Assembly: GCA_041658185.1 (NCBI GenBank)
Contig: JBBAAR010000006.1
Coordinates: 1-64,000 of the forward strand
Direction: 5' to 3'
Source of the DNA: UBA8919 sp041658185
GTDB taxonomy: Bacteria > Elusimicrobiota > UBA8919
DNA: 64,000 nt
Positions 7,816 to 15,406 of the stretch are shown here, piece after piece; within the stretch, counting starts at the first letter, position 1, and each line of letters begins with the position of its first letter. The notes beneath the pieces are model-generated. The model did not search any database and was not told the origin of the DNA. It saw nothing but the letters and a program-made list of their open reading frames with translations. The position numbers and the translations under genes are program-made.

Positions 7816-8514
7816 ATGCCGAGACGTGCAAGATTTACATTTGAAGACGCAACATATCACATAATGAGTCGCGGAAATAACCGTCAGCCGGTATTTTTAG
7901 ATGATGAGGATTATAAAAAGTTTTTGGAATTGTTGTTGTTTTACAAGAAAAAGAATGCGTTAAAAATATATCATTATGTCTTAATGTCAAATCACTATCA
8001 TCTGATATTACAGGCGAAAGGCGGGTTCACCTTGGCATCAGCGATGAAGGGCTTGAATTTATCATATGCGAAGCATTACCGACGGAAATACGGCGGAGTG
8101 GGATATTTGTGGCAGGGCAGGTTCAAGAGTTTCGTAATTCAAAACGGCAGGTATATTTTGGAGTGCGGCCGGTATATGGAATTAAATCCGGTAAGGGCGG
8201 GAATGGTAGATAGTTGCGAAAAATACCGATGGACAAGTTACAGGTTTTATGCGTTCGGCGAAAAAAATAAAATAGCGGATGAAAACCCGGAATATTTGGG
8301 ATTTGCAGAAAGCATCAGGAAGCGGCAAGCAAAATACAAGGAGTTTGTTGTTGCCGGATTAAAAGAAAAACGTCGGTTGGACAGATATTTTCGCGGTAAG
8401 GCATATGGAGACAAAAACTTTGTTAAAATGCTTTCCGATAGCAGGGGATTAAAACAGTTATGGTCACACAGCGGTCGTCCTAAAAATAGGAGTGGGAAAA
8501 CTGGAAAAATGTAA
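7816..8514 (+). CDS. REP-associated tyrosine transposase (Y1_Tnp / RAYT)
   Basis: 232 residues with the HUH single-strand transposase layout: MPRRARF...YHIMSRGNNRQPVF at the N-terminus, the metal-binding H-x-H in MSNHYHLILQ (residues about 58-67), WQGRFKS, and RYMELNPVRAGMV with the catalytic-tyrosine region. RAYTs are domesticated relatives of the IS200/IS605 transposases and are linked to dispersal of REP palindromes. Here perfect 17-bp inverted repeats lie 55 bases upstream and 27 bases downstream. The gene looks intact. Confidence 0.88.
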   Translation: MPRRARFTFEDATYHIMSRGNNRQPVFLDDEDYKKFLELLLFYKKKNALKIYHYVLMSNHYHLILQAKGGFTLASAMKGLNLSYAKHYRRKYGGVGYLWQGRFKSFVIQNGRYILECGRYMELNPVRAGMVDSCEKYRWTSYRFYAFGEKNKIADENPEYLGFAESIRKRQAKYKEFVVAGLKEKRRLDRYFRGKAYGDKNFVKMLSDSRGLKQLWSHSGRPKNRSGKTGKM

Positions 8515-8540
8515 TGGAAATGCGAGGAGAATGTGGAAAA

Positions 8541-8557
8541 ATGTGAAGCGTCCCCAT
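8541..8557 (-). repeat. REP-like element, right inverted copy
   Basis: ATGTGAAGCGTCCCCAT, the exact reverse complement of 7744-7760. It sits 5 bases before the breakpoint of the truncated second RAYT. Confidence 0.75.
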
Positions 8558-8562
8558 TTCCC

Positions 8563-9240
8563 CTGTTGGTAGAGACACCGAGAGCCAATCTATCTAAAGG
8601 AATGAGACATATCAATGGAATATACACTCAGCAGTTTAATAGGTATCACCGGAAAGTTGGGCATGTATTGCAGGGCAGATATAAAGGAATAATAGTAGAT
8701 AAAGATAATTATTTACTTGAATTGAGCAGATACATAGTGTTGAATCCGGTAAGAGCAAGAAAAGTAAAACAGGCAGGGGATTATAAATGGAGTAGTTACA
8801 GGGCTACAGTTGGTATGGCAAAGAAGCCTGATTTTTTAGATTGCAAGTTGATATTACAACAGTTTTCAGAAGATTTAAGTGTAGCACGAAAAAGATATAA
8901 AGAATTTGTATCAGATAAAATCGCAGGAGCTAAAAAGCCGTGGGATGAGGTAATGGGGCAGATATATCTTGGTGATAAAATATTTATAAACAGTATTAGT
9001 GAATTAGTTGAAGGCAAGATGTATGCAAAAGAAATCCCTAAGATTCAGAGAAATATCATAAGTCCTAAATTAGAAGAGCTATTTTCAGATATAACCAAAA
9101 CTGATAGGAAAGAGAGGAATAAAAAAATAATCAAAGCACATATGGAATATGGATATACGCAGAAAGAAATATCTAATTATTTGGGATTGCATTATGCATC
9201 ATTAAGCAGGTTGATAAAAAATCAATATGAGAAATGTTAA
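8563..9240 (+). pseudogene. 5'-truncated second RAYT transposase
   Basis: Homology begins abruptly at LLVETPRANLSKGMRHINGI, the stretch that normally follows the HUH motif (NHYHLLVE), and continues through VGHVLQGRYKG, RYIVLNPVRAR and a C-terminal helix-turn-helix (YTQKEISNYLGLHYASLSRL) to a normal end. About the first 60-65 residues, with both metal-binding histidines, are missing. The lost 5' end is replaced by REP-like sequence ending at about 8557. It is a different subfamily from the neighbour at 7816 (it has the extra C-terminal HTH). Confidence 0.8.
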
Positions 9241-9532
9241 AATACAAGACCTGACCCTTTTATCTGGTCCAAAATATCTATTGGGTTACAATAGTTCGGC
9301 GCCCAGTGATTTTCACAATGGCACTGAGAATTTTACAGCAAATTTAATACACAGATGGTATGATTATTGGAAAAATCAAGGTGACACTATAATAAAAGCA
9401 TGGGAAAAAACAAATAATGATGATGAAGCATTCAATGCTTGTATGATAGATACTACAGATTCTCAGGTTATTGTGTATACATATTATGACTATAATGACA
9501 GAGCATGGAAAACAACGCAATTTGCAAAATAG
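9227..9532 (+). CDS. Hypothetical protein, probably 5'-truncated
   Basis: A 101-residue frame overlapping the broken RAYT by 14 bases. From about residue 13 it reads like the C-terminus of a larger protein (GPKYLLGYNSSAPSDF, then an amphipathic FTANLIHRWYDYW helix and IIKAWEKTNNDDEAFNACM). I see a loose resemblance to the C-terminal part of DUF6345-type proteins but cannot confirm it. The first dozen codons coincide with an ACCTGACCCTTTTA word often seen at mobile-element edges, so this is probably a gene decapitated by the RAYT insertion. Confidence 0.4.
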   Translation: MRNVKIQDLTLLSGPKYLLGYNSSAPSDFHNGTENFTANLIHRWYDYWKNQGDTIIKAWEKTNNDDEAFNACMIDTTDSQVIVYTYYDYNDRAWKTTQFAK

Positions 9533-9544
9533 CAGGAGGTAACG

Positions 9545-10456
9545 ATGTCCAAAATTTCTTATAGTATGATTGTTTTAACATTTATTTCAATATCCTTGGT
9601 GTTTTCGGAACAAAAAGAGGTGTCAAAAGAAATTCTTAGACAACAAGATCGCGATGAGATACTGAGAAAAATGCCTAAACCAAAGTATAAAAGGGTAGAA
9701 TACACAAAAATAGAAAGTGAGATTAAAAATATTAAAGAAAATAAAACATTTACAAAAGACGAATTTGCATCAAATGAGTTAATCAAACTTTGTCAAAAAC
9801 TGGATGACAAATTTGAGAAAGAATATGATTTAAAATTTATGTATGGGAAACCGTTTGACTATGATGAAATGATGGAATTAAATTTTTTTATTGATAAATA
9901 TCCCAACACTTCAAGTGCATTAACTGCAAAAGTAAGAATTGGTATGTTATTTTTAGAACATAATGATGCTAAAAATAGGGAAAAGTCTAATATTCTTTCG
10001 AGAAAAATATTTGAAGGAATAATAAAAACAAATCCTAGTACTTGGCAGGCCATTTTATCAAAATGGTATATTTCAATAGTTATGATGAACGAATGGAAAA
10101 TAGATAATAAAATTAATAAAATCAATACTGTTAATTTAACAACTGAACAAGAGCAAAAACTGCTTTCGTATTTAATTAAAAACAAAGAACAGTTATTATA
10201 TTTAGATGGGGAAAAAGATACTGAATGGGAACAATTAAAAAAAAGAGTTTTAAGATTTCCTGATGGAAGTATAAAATATTTTAGTGCACTTGTATATTAT
10301 AATATTGCTGCTCGGGAACGGGAAACAGGTAATCTTGACGAAGCTGAAAAAATATACAATCTTATTATTACACATTACAAAGATGATTTAAAAATGGTCA
10401 AAAAAAGTAAGTCTTCTATAGAACAATTAAAATATTTACGAAACAAGAAGAGATAG
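9545..10456 (+). CDS. Exported hypothetical protein with TPR-like helices
   Basis: 303 residues preceded by a strong AGGAGG site. An N-terminal signal peptide (KISYSMIVLTFISISLVFS) indicates export to the periplasm. The rest is a Lys/Glu-rich helical protein. Segments such as FFIDKYPNTSSALTAKVRIGM and ERETGNLDEAEKIYNLIITH resemble the tetratricopeptide or YbgF-like repeats that follow cell-envelope proteins. No catalytic motif is visible. The markedly AT-rich codon use differs from the housekeeping genes and suggests a recent accessory gene. Confidence 0.6.
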   Translation: MSKISYSMIVLTFISISLVFSEQKEVSKEILRQQDRDEILRKMPKPKYKRVEYTKIESEIKNIKENKTFTKDEFASNELIKLCQKLDDKFEKEYDLKFMYGKPFDYDEMMELNFFIDKYPNTSSALTAKVRIGMLFLEHNDAKNREKSNILSRKIFEGIIKTNPSTWQAILSKWYISIVMMNEWKIDNKINKINTVNLTTEQEQKLLSYLIKNKEQLLYLDGEKDTEWEQLKKRVLRFPDGSIKYFSALVYYNIAARERETGNLDEAEKIYNLIITHYKDDLKMVKKSKSSIEQLKYLRNKKR

Positions 10457-10663
10457 CGGAATAATAAATAAATTATGCCCAAAAATCTTTTACCGATATT
10501 CAACTTTTTCAAAATGAATAATTATGTCCTATACACCTTATAGGGAGGCAGGGGATTTGAGGAGTTAATGGAGCAAAAAATGAAAAAAATGAATGAGGCA
10601 ACTACCCCATTTGAAAGTTTCCAACTTCCAACATGGCAATCAGTCAGAGTAATCTCTGTCTCT

Positions 10664-10722
10664 TGTAATGACAGGCGAGATTGCTTCGTTTCACTCGCAA
10701 TGACAGATGAGATTGCTTTCCC
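10664..10722. repeat. Dispersed GATTGCTTCG / CGCAATGAC repeat
   Basis: CTTGTAATGACAGGCGAGAT then TGCTTCGTTTCACTCGCAATGACAGATGAGATTGCT. The related copies are at 587-690 and 60925-61000. The surrounding gap 10457-10768 contains no supportable gene; the + strand frame here is a by-product of this repeat and the antisense transposase remnant. Confidence 0.55.
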
Positions 10723-10768
10723 GATTAAATCGGGGACATTGTCTCTCAATGCCAGAGAATATAAAAAC

Positions 10769-11240
10769 TTAATTATCAACTATATAGGTATTCAGCGTAT
10801 CAGCGAAAGTAAGCCGGGTTATTTTTCTTGGAATTATTCCAGATTCAGCTCTTGGTTTCGGGATTCCATTAAGTTTATGTATAGGGATTTCCAGATTGAT
10901 TCCCTGATGAGGGCGATAAAAATTATAGTAGGTGATGTATTCACCAACGAGCCAGTTAAGATGTTTAATGCTGAAAATAGGAACTTTGTTGAGAAGTTCG
11001 GATTTGAGGGACTGAAAGAATCTTTCAATTTTACCATTGGGCAGAGGATAACGGTAAGGACAACGTAAATGTCTTATGTGCATATTTTTAAGGAAAAATA
11101 TAAATTGATGAGAAATAAATTGCCCCCCATTATCAGTGCGGATTATCTTGGGTCTACAAGTTGTTTCAAAGATTTTGGAAAGGGTTTGAATAATCCAGTT
11201 CCTGTTTGGTTTAAGGGAGACCGAATAGCCGATAATCGCA
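10769..11240 (-). pseudogene. Integrase-core (rve) transposase remnant
   Basis: On the - strand the frame reads WIIQTLSKIFETTCRPKI, IRTDNGGQFIS, then PNGKIERFFQSLKSELLNK and YITYYNFYRPHQGINLEIP, ending at 10769. These are the middle Asp (DNG), Glu (KIERF) and post-catalytic parts of the DDE integrase core found in IS3/IS481-type elements. The N-terminal HTH and the first catalytic Asp are absent and no terminal inverted repeats are evident, so this is a degraded fragment. It is the only - strand coding remnant in the window. The right boundary is approximate. Confidence 0.75.
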
Positions 11241-11281
11241 CGGGAGTAGTCATCAATTATAGAAAATGGGGAAAAAAATGG

Positions 11282-11405
11282 GGACGCTTCACATTTCCTA
11301 TCAAAAACTGGGACGTCCTACATTTTTGGAGAAAATCGAGACGCTTTTAATTTTTTTGTCGGATAAGGAGAATACGATATGCCTTTTGTGAGAATTGATT
11401 TGTGG
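11282..11405 (+). repeat. 124-bp direct repeat, copy 1
   Basis: Matches 12083-12206 at an offset of 801 bases with one mismatch (position 11376 versus 12177). It includes the REP-like motif, a stretch of intergenic DNA and the first nine codons of the tautomerase gene. The two copies flank the DUF502 gene. Confidence 0.9.
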
Positions 11406-11438
11406 GGTTCTGGGACGGTGTTTAATTTGTTGAATTAA
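11379..11438 (+). pseudogene. Tautomerase 5' fragment
   Basis: Begins MPFVRIDLW, identical to the intact tautomerase at 12180, and then diverges and stops after 19 codons. It is a truncated duplicate carried in the 124-bp repeat. Confidence 0.8.
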
Positions 11439-11536
11439 GCAGGGCAGAGATGCTTCACATTTTCCGGCATGGAACTTCTACGGAGGAGTCCTTTGGACAA
11501 CAGACATAATATACAATTTATGACGGGAGAACGGAT

Positions 11537-12079
11537 ATGAAAAAATTATTTTCGTATTTCATGCAGGGATTGTTGTTCATAGTACCGATTGCGGTGACGC
11601 TGTATGTTGTCTACATTATTTTTGTTAAAATCGACGGCTTACTGAATATGCCTGTTCCCGGAATAGGTTTTATTACTACGCTGGCAATAATTATTTGTGT
11701 GGGATTCCTCGTCTCAAGTATTTTCAGCAGAGGGTTATTAAAGCTGATTGATATTTCTTTCAACAGGATACCTATCGTTAAAATAGTATACTCATCCGTA
11801 AAAGACCTTATAGGCGCTTTTACTGCGGATAAAAAAATGTTCGGCAGTCCGGTTCTGGTAACGCTTATACCGCAATCCAATATCCGTGCCGTCGGTTTCA
11901 TTACTAAGGATGACCTGACTGCCCTGAATCTTAGCGGTGATGTGGCGGTCTATATGCCGCAGTCGTATAACTTTGCAGGGAATCTGATTATAGTGCCTAA
12001 AAGTCAGGTTATGCCGATAGACAAACCGGGTTCCGAAGTAATGGCGTTTATCGTCTCAGCCGGAATAAGCGGTAAATAA
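11537..12079 (+). CDS. DUF502 family membrane protein
   Basis: 180 residues. Two transmembrane helices (about 5-30, FMQGLLFIVPIAVTLYVVYI, and 43-65, GFITTLAIIICVGFLVSSIF) are followed by the DUF502 signature NRIPIVKIVYSSVKDLIGAF and a soluble beta-rich C-terminus ending GNLIIVPKSQVMPIDKPG. The family is widespread and of unknown function. The gene is bounded by 124-bp direct repeats, which suggests it arrived or was rearranged as a unit. Confidence 0.82.
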   Translation: MKKLFSYFMQGLLFIVPIAVTLYVVYIIFVKIDGLLNMPVPGIGFITTLAIIICVGFLVSSIFSRGLLKLIDISFNRIPIVKIVYSSVKDLIGAFTADKKMFGSPVLVTLIPQSNIRAVGFITKDDLTALNLSGDVAVYMPQSYNFAGNLIIVPKSQVMPIDKPGSEVMAFIVSAGISGK

Positions 12080-12082
12080 TGA

Positions 12083-12206
12083 GGACGCTTCACATTTCCT
12101 ATCAAAAACTGGGACGTCCTACATTTTTGGAGAAAATCGAGACGCTTTTAATTTTTTTGTCGGATAAGGAGAATACAATATGCCTTTTGTGAGAATTGAT
12201 TTGTGG
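12083..12206 (+). repeat. 124-bp direct repeat, copy 2
   Basis: The second copy of 11282-11405. It contains the ribosome site (GGATAAGGAG) and first nine codons of the intact tautomerase, so the arrangement here is the functional one. Confidence 0.9.
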
Positions 12207-12380
12207 AAAGGCAGGGATAAGGAAACGAAGAAGAAATTGATTAAAAATGTAACCGCTGCTGTGGTTGAATCAATTGGATGCCCGCCGGAAGCCGTTCAGG
12301 TGGTTATCAACGAAGTTGAAAAAGAAAACTGGGGGTTGGGCGGTATGCCGGCAGATGAGAAGTTCCCGGATGAAAAATAG
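12180..12380 (+). CDS. 4-oxalocrotonate tautomerase-like protein
   Basis: 66 residues starting MPFVRIDLWKGRDKETKKKL. After Met removal the N-terminal Pro would be the catalytic base typical of the 4-OT superfamily, and the length matches these small hexameric enzymes. It is preceded by an AAGGAG site. The true substrate is unknown. Both halves have been duplicated nearby: the 5' end at 11379 and the 3' end at 13743. Confidence 0.8.
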   Translation: MPFVRIDLWKGRDKETKKKLIKNVTAAVVESIGCPPEAVQVVINEVEKENWGLGGMPADEKFPDEK

Positions 12381-12398
12381 CGGCGGGAAAAAAAGTAC

Positions 12399-12455
12399 TT
12401 GACAAAGAACGCATTATAGGTTATAATCTATAACAGATATAGGTTTTAACCTATA
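12399..12455 (+). promoter_or_regulatory. Promoter with two palindromic operators for the AbiEii/HTH pair
   Basis: TTGACA (12399-12404), 17-base spacer, TATAAT (12422-12427). Two 18-base near-palindromes share the half-site TATAGGTT: TATAGGTTATAATCTATA (12415-12432, covering the -10) and TATAGGTTTTAACCTATA (12438-12455, 23 bases downstream centre to centre). Repressor binding here would block polymerase. The XRE-type protein at 13176 is the obvious candidate ligand. Confidence 0.7.
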
Positions 12456-12465
12456 AAAGAACAAT

Positions 12466-13179
12466 ATGGATAATAATATTCGGAAAATGCAGTTAAAGGT
12501 GTTGGAGATATTTTCAAAAGCCGCTAAAACATTCGCGTTAGCCGGCGGCACCGCTTTAGAGATTTTTTACTTAAAGCATAGATTTTCTAAAGACCTTGAT
12601 TTCTTTTCGCCAAACTACACGGTAAAAGAGATAGAAAACATCGTCGCACAGATTAAATCAGGGTTGAAACTACAGGTGAAATTTGAAAATGAGTTTGTTG
12701 CCACCGGACACGCGAGAGTCCGCTTTTACACTGTCGGTTCAAAAAAAACGAGAACCAAATTGAAAATTGATTTCGTAGAAGATGTTTTTTTTGAAAACCC
12801 TGTCATCAGAAAGTTTGGCAATATACCTGTATACGATGTGAAGAATATTTACACCCAGAAAGTTTTTGCTATAGCGGGAACCTACACAGCAAAAAACGGT
12901 TTTGGAAAAGAGATAGCAACCGGCAGGAATGAAGCGAGAGATGTTTTTGATATCTATATACTGTCAAAACAAGTAAAGCCGCTGCATGTATTTATTAAGA
13001 ATCTGCCGAGGGTACAACAGCGGGGTATGGTTCAGTGGTGGCGTTCATTTTCAAGATTGGACTTAAAGATTGGGGTTATGGATTTAAATATCTATCAGAA
13101 AAAATTTGATATTTCGGAAATGCTCAGTCATCTTGATAATGAAATAAAGAAATTTATAGGCGAGGAGATGGAAATATGA
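12466..13179 (+). CDS. AbiEii-type nucleotidyltransferase (toxin)
   Basis: 237 residues. The nucleotidyltransferase core is FALAGGTALEIFYLKHRFSK followed by DLDFFSPNY, with the GG and D-x-D metal-binding motif near residues 25-50. The C-terminal helix GRNEARDVFDIYILSKQ matches the equivalent helix of the AbiEii-like protein at 6132 (GRNVVQARDIFDIYTLS). It overlaps the downstream XRE gene by 4 bases and is controlled by the double-operator promoter. It is a different subfamily from the 6132 protein and is paired with a different type of antitoxin. Confidence 0.75.
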   Translation: MDNNIRKMQLKVLEIFSKAAKTFALAGGTALEIFYLKHRFSKDLDFFSPNYTVKEIENIVAQIKSGLKLQVKFENEFVATGHARVRFYTVGSKKTRTKLKIDFVEDVFFENPVIRKFGNIPVYDVKNIYTQKVFAIAGTYTAKNGFGKEIATGRNEARDVFDIYILSKQVKPLHVFIKNLPRVQQRGMVQWWRSFSRLDLKIGVMDLNIYQKKFDISEMLSHLDNEIKKFIGEEMEI

Positions 13180-13673
13180 ATATAAAAAAATACTTTTGGA
13201 GTTTGAATAGTAAGGCAATCGGTGAAATAAAAAAAATATTAAAAAATCCCGACCATCCTGAATTCAGCAAAAAGATGGTCGCTATACTATCTCGTTGTGA
13301 TAAACCCAAAGAAGTATTTTCTCTAATCTCAAAAAAGAAATTTACTGAAGTATGGCCAAAAATCAGACGGTACTGGATAAAAACAAATCAGTCGACTGAT
13401 TTTAGAGCATGGTGGGAAACGGTTTATGAAGGGTCGGCTGGAATAGAGAAAAAAAAGACACTTGGTGATCCTTCAAAAGTTGTTGCCGGAATTGGTAAAA
13501 TTATTAGAAATAATAGAATCGAAAACGGGATAAGTCAATCCGACCTGGCAAAAAGGACTGGGATTAAGCAGCCGGATATCTCGGCTATAGAAAAAGGCAA
13601 AAAAAACATTACGCTTGAAACACTTTTACGGCTATGCAAGGTATTGGGCATAAAAAATATACCTGTAAAATGA
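13176..13673 (+). CDS. XRE-family helix-turn-helix protein (antitoxin/repressor)
   Basis: 165 residues. The C-terminal third is a classical HTH_3 domain (GKIIRNNRIENGISQSDLAK, then TGIKQPDISAIEKGKKNITL). The N-terminal 100 residues form an uncharacterised helical domain (FRAWWETVYEG) that probably contacts the nucleotidyltransferase. It starts within the last codons of the toxin gene. It likely binds the TATAGGTT palindromes upstream of the operon. Confidence 0.72.
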   Translation: MNIKKYFWSLNSKAIGEIKKILKNPDHPEFSKKMVAILSRCDKPKEVFSLISKKKFTEVWPKIRRYWIKTNQSTDFRAWWETVYEGSAGIEKKKTLGDPSKVVAGIGKIIRNNRIENGISQSDLAKRTGIKQPDISAIEKGKKNITLETLLRLCKVLGIKNIPVK

Positions 13674-13742
13674 TATGGGCCAGTTTGACTTAAGAAAAAG
13701 AGCTGTATCCAGTATTGAGTTGTTAAGTTGTTTATTAAATCG

Positions 13743-13877
13743 GGTGCCCTCCGGAAGCCGTTCAGGTGGTTATCGGCGAAGTTGAAAAAGAAAACTGGGG
13801 TTTGGGCGGTACGCCGGCAGACGAGAAGTTTTCGGATAAAAAATAGCGGCGGGAAAAAAAGTACTTGACAAAAAACG
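13743..13877 (+). pseudogene. Duplicated tautomerase 3' half plus promoter segment
   Basis: About 92% identical to 12277-12411. It reads in frame CPPEAVQVVIGEVEKENWG to a TAG at 13844-13846, lacks the 5' half and start codon, and continues through CGGCGGGAAAAAAAGTACTT and the TTGACA -35 box. About half of the base changes in the coding part are synonymous, suggesting divergence before or without immediate loss of function. Confidence 0.8.
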
Positions 13878-13893
13878 GGCAATATGTTAATAT
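13865..13893 (+). promoter_or_regulatory. Promoter of the AAA_14 ATPase gene, -35 from a duplicated segment
   Basis: TTGACA (13865-13870), 17-base spacer, TAATAT (13888-13893). The -35 box and upstream 120 bases derive from the tautomerase/toxin promoter region; the -10 is new sequence. The TATAGGTT operators were not copied. Confidence 0.5.
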
Positions 13894-13929
13894 GCTTTCG
13901 GAAACAGTAATTCCAAATATGGACTGAAT

Positions 13930-15084
13930 ATGGAAACATTGATACCGAGAATTTCTACTCCGCAAAAATACAGTTATTTTCTTTTCGGCCCGCGAGGTAC
14001 CGGTAAAACCACATACCTGAAACAAAACTATCCTGACGCTATTTGGATAGATTTACTTGAAGCCGATGTTTTTCGCTCATACAGTGCCTATCCGGAACGT
14101 CTTAAGGAAATCGTTCTCGGCAATCCGGACAAAAAAACGGTTGTTATTGATGAAATTCAAAAAGTTCCGGAACTGTTGGGTGTTATCCATTCACTTATAG
14201 AAAAGAAAATACATAAACAGTTTATCCTGACAGGTTCAAGTTCGCGTAAACTTAAAAGGACAGGCGCCGATTTGCTCGCCGGAAGAGTTATAAAAAAAAC
14301 GATGCATCCGTTTATTGCCGCGGAATTAGAAAAAAAATTCAATCTGAACAATGCTTTGAATCAGGGCTTATTACCTCTCGTGGTGTCGGCTCAAAATCCC
14401 GCCGCTGTTTTAAGGACTTATGCATCTTTATACGTAAGGGAAGAAGTGCAAGCGGAAGGTTTGGTCAGGAACATCGGAAATTTTTCAAGGTTTTTGGAAG
14501 CAGTCAGTTTTTCGCATGGTTCAGTGCTTAATATAACCAACGTCGCCCGTGATTGTGAAGTTGAAAGAAAAGTGGTGGAGGGATACATAGCAATTCTTGA
14601 AGATTTGTTATTGGCATTCCGTCTGCCCGTATTTACAAAACGCGCAAAGAGAGCCGTTGTCGCCCACCCGAAGTTTTATTTTTTTGATGCGGGAGTTTAC
14701 TGTTCGTTGCGTCCCGCAGGTCCTTTAGATAAACCCGAAGAAATCGGAGGAGTTGCGCTTGAAGGATTGGTTGCCCAGCATCTTATGGCTTGGAATTCAT
14801 ACGGCGGAGAAAAAAATAAAGTTAATTTCTGGCGGACAGCATCGGGTTCGGAAGTTGATTTTGTAGTCTACGGAGAAAAAGTATTTTGGGCGATAGAAGT
14901 TAAAAATACATCAAGAATACGCCCGGAAGATTTGCGTGCATTAAAAAGTTTCAAGGAAGATTATCCCGAGAGTACCGCCTATTTTCTTTACCGCGGCAAA
15001 GAGCGTATAATGAAAAATGGAATATTGTGTATACCTTGCGAAGAGTTTTTATTGAAACTTCATCCAAATAGAACTACAATATAA
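13930..15084 (+). CDS. AAA_14 / DUF4143 ATPase
   Basis: 384 residues. The N-terminal AAA_14 domain has the Walker A motif FGPRGTGKTTYL (residues about 19-30), Walker B VVIDEIQKVPELL and the sensor FILTGSSSRKLK. The C-terminal DUF4143 domain has FYFFDAGVYCSLR, FWRTASGSEVDFVV and WAIEVKNTS, a PD-(D/E)XK-like fold. Such stand-alone ATPases are scattered, often horizontally acquired, and of unclear role (proposed defence or DNA-associated functions). Its position among toxin-type modules and duplications fits an accessory gene. Confidence 0.82.
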   Translation: METLIPRISTPQKYSYFLFGPRGTGKTTYLKQNYPDAIWIDLLEADVFRSYSAYPERLKEIVLGNPDKKTVVIDEIQKVPELLGVIHSLIEKKIHKQFILTGSSSRKLKRTGADLLAGRVIKKTMHPFIAAELEKKFNLNNALNQGLLPLVVSAQNPAAVLRTYASLYVREEVQAEGLVRNIGNFSRFLEAVSFSHGSVLNITNVARDCEVERKVVEGYIAILEDLLLAFRLPVFTKRAKRAVVAHPKFYFFDAGVYCSLRPAGPLDKPEEIGGVALEGLVAQHLMAWNSYGGEKNKVNFWRTASGSEVDFVVYGEKVFWAIEVKNTSRIRPEDLRALKSFKEDYPESTAYFLYRGKERIMKNGILCIPCEEFLLKLHPNRTTI

Positions 15085-15268
15085 CCGATAGAATTGGGGA
15101 CAGTTGTACTATCTCAATTAATGGTGAAGCCGGGACGTTCTACGTTGAGGGAGAAGTAATTTAATAAAATCAAAAAATATGAAAGGAATTATTACTAAAA
15201 ATAACGGTTATAAGTTCTTATTGAAAAAAATGCGGTTTTTAGACGGTAAAATATAATGTTAGACGGAT

Positions 15269-15358
15269 GGAGAGGTCGCATAGCCCGGCTTAGTGCGCAC
15301 GCCTGGAAAGCGTGTATACCGCAAGGTATCGTGGGTTCAAATCCCACCCTCTCCGCCA
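15269..15358 (+). tRNA. tRNA-Ser (GGA)
   Basis: 90-base cloverleaf with a long variable arm, acceptor GGAGAGG paired with CCTCTCC, anticodon stem CACGC/GCGTG around a loop with GGA, T-loop GGTTCAAATC, and an encoded GCCA 3' end. A TATAAT lies at 15252-15257, eleven bases upstream. Confidence 0.95.
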
Positions 15359-15406
15359 TTTTTTTTAAGGAATTGTATAAAATTTGAAAAAATCAGGAAT
15401 AAAAAT

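Noticed and set aside
10568..11068. + strand ORF of 166 residues
   Set aside because: It is antisense to a clear integrase-core remnant and its 5' part is dispersed repeat DNA.
11069..11350. + strand ORF of 93 residues
   Set aside because: It overlaps the antisense transposase remnant and REP-like/duplicated DNA; composition is not protein-like.
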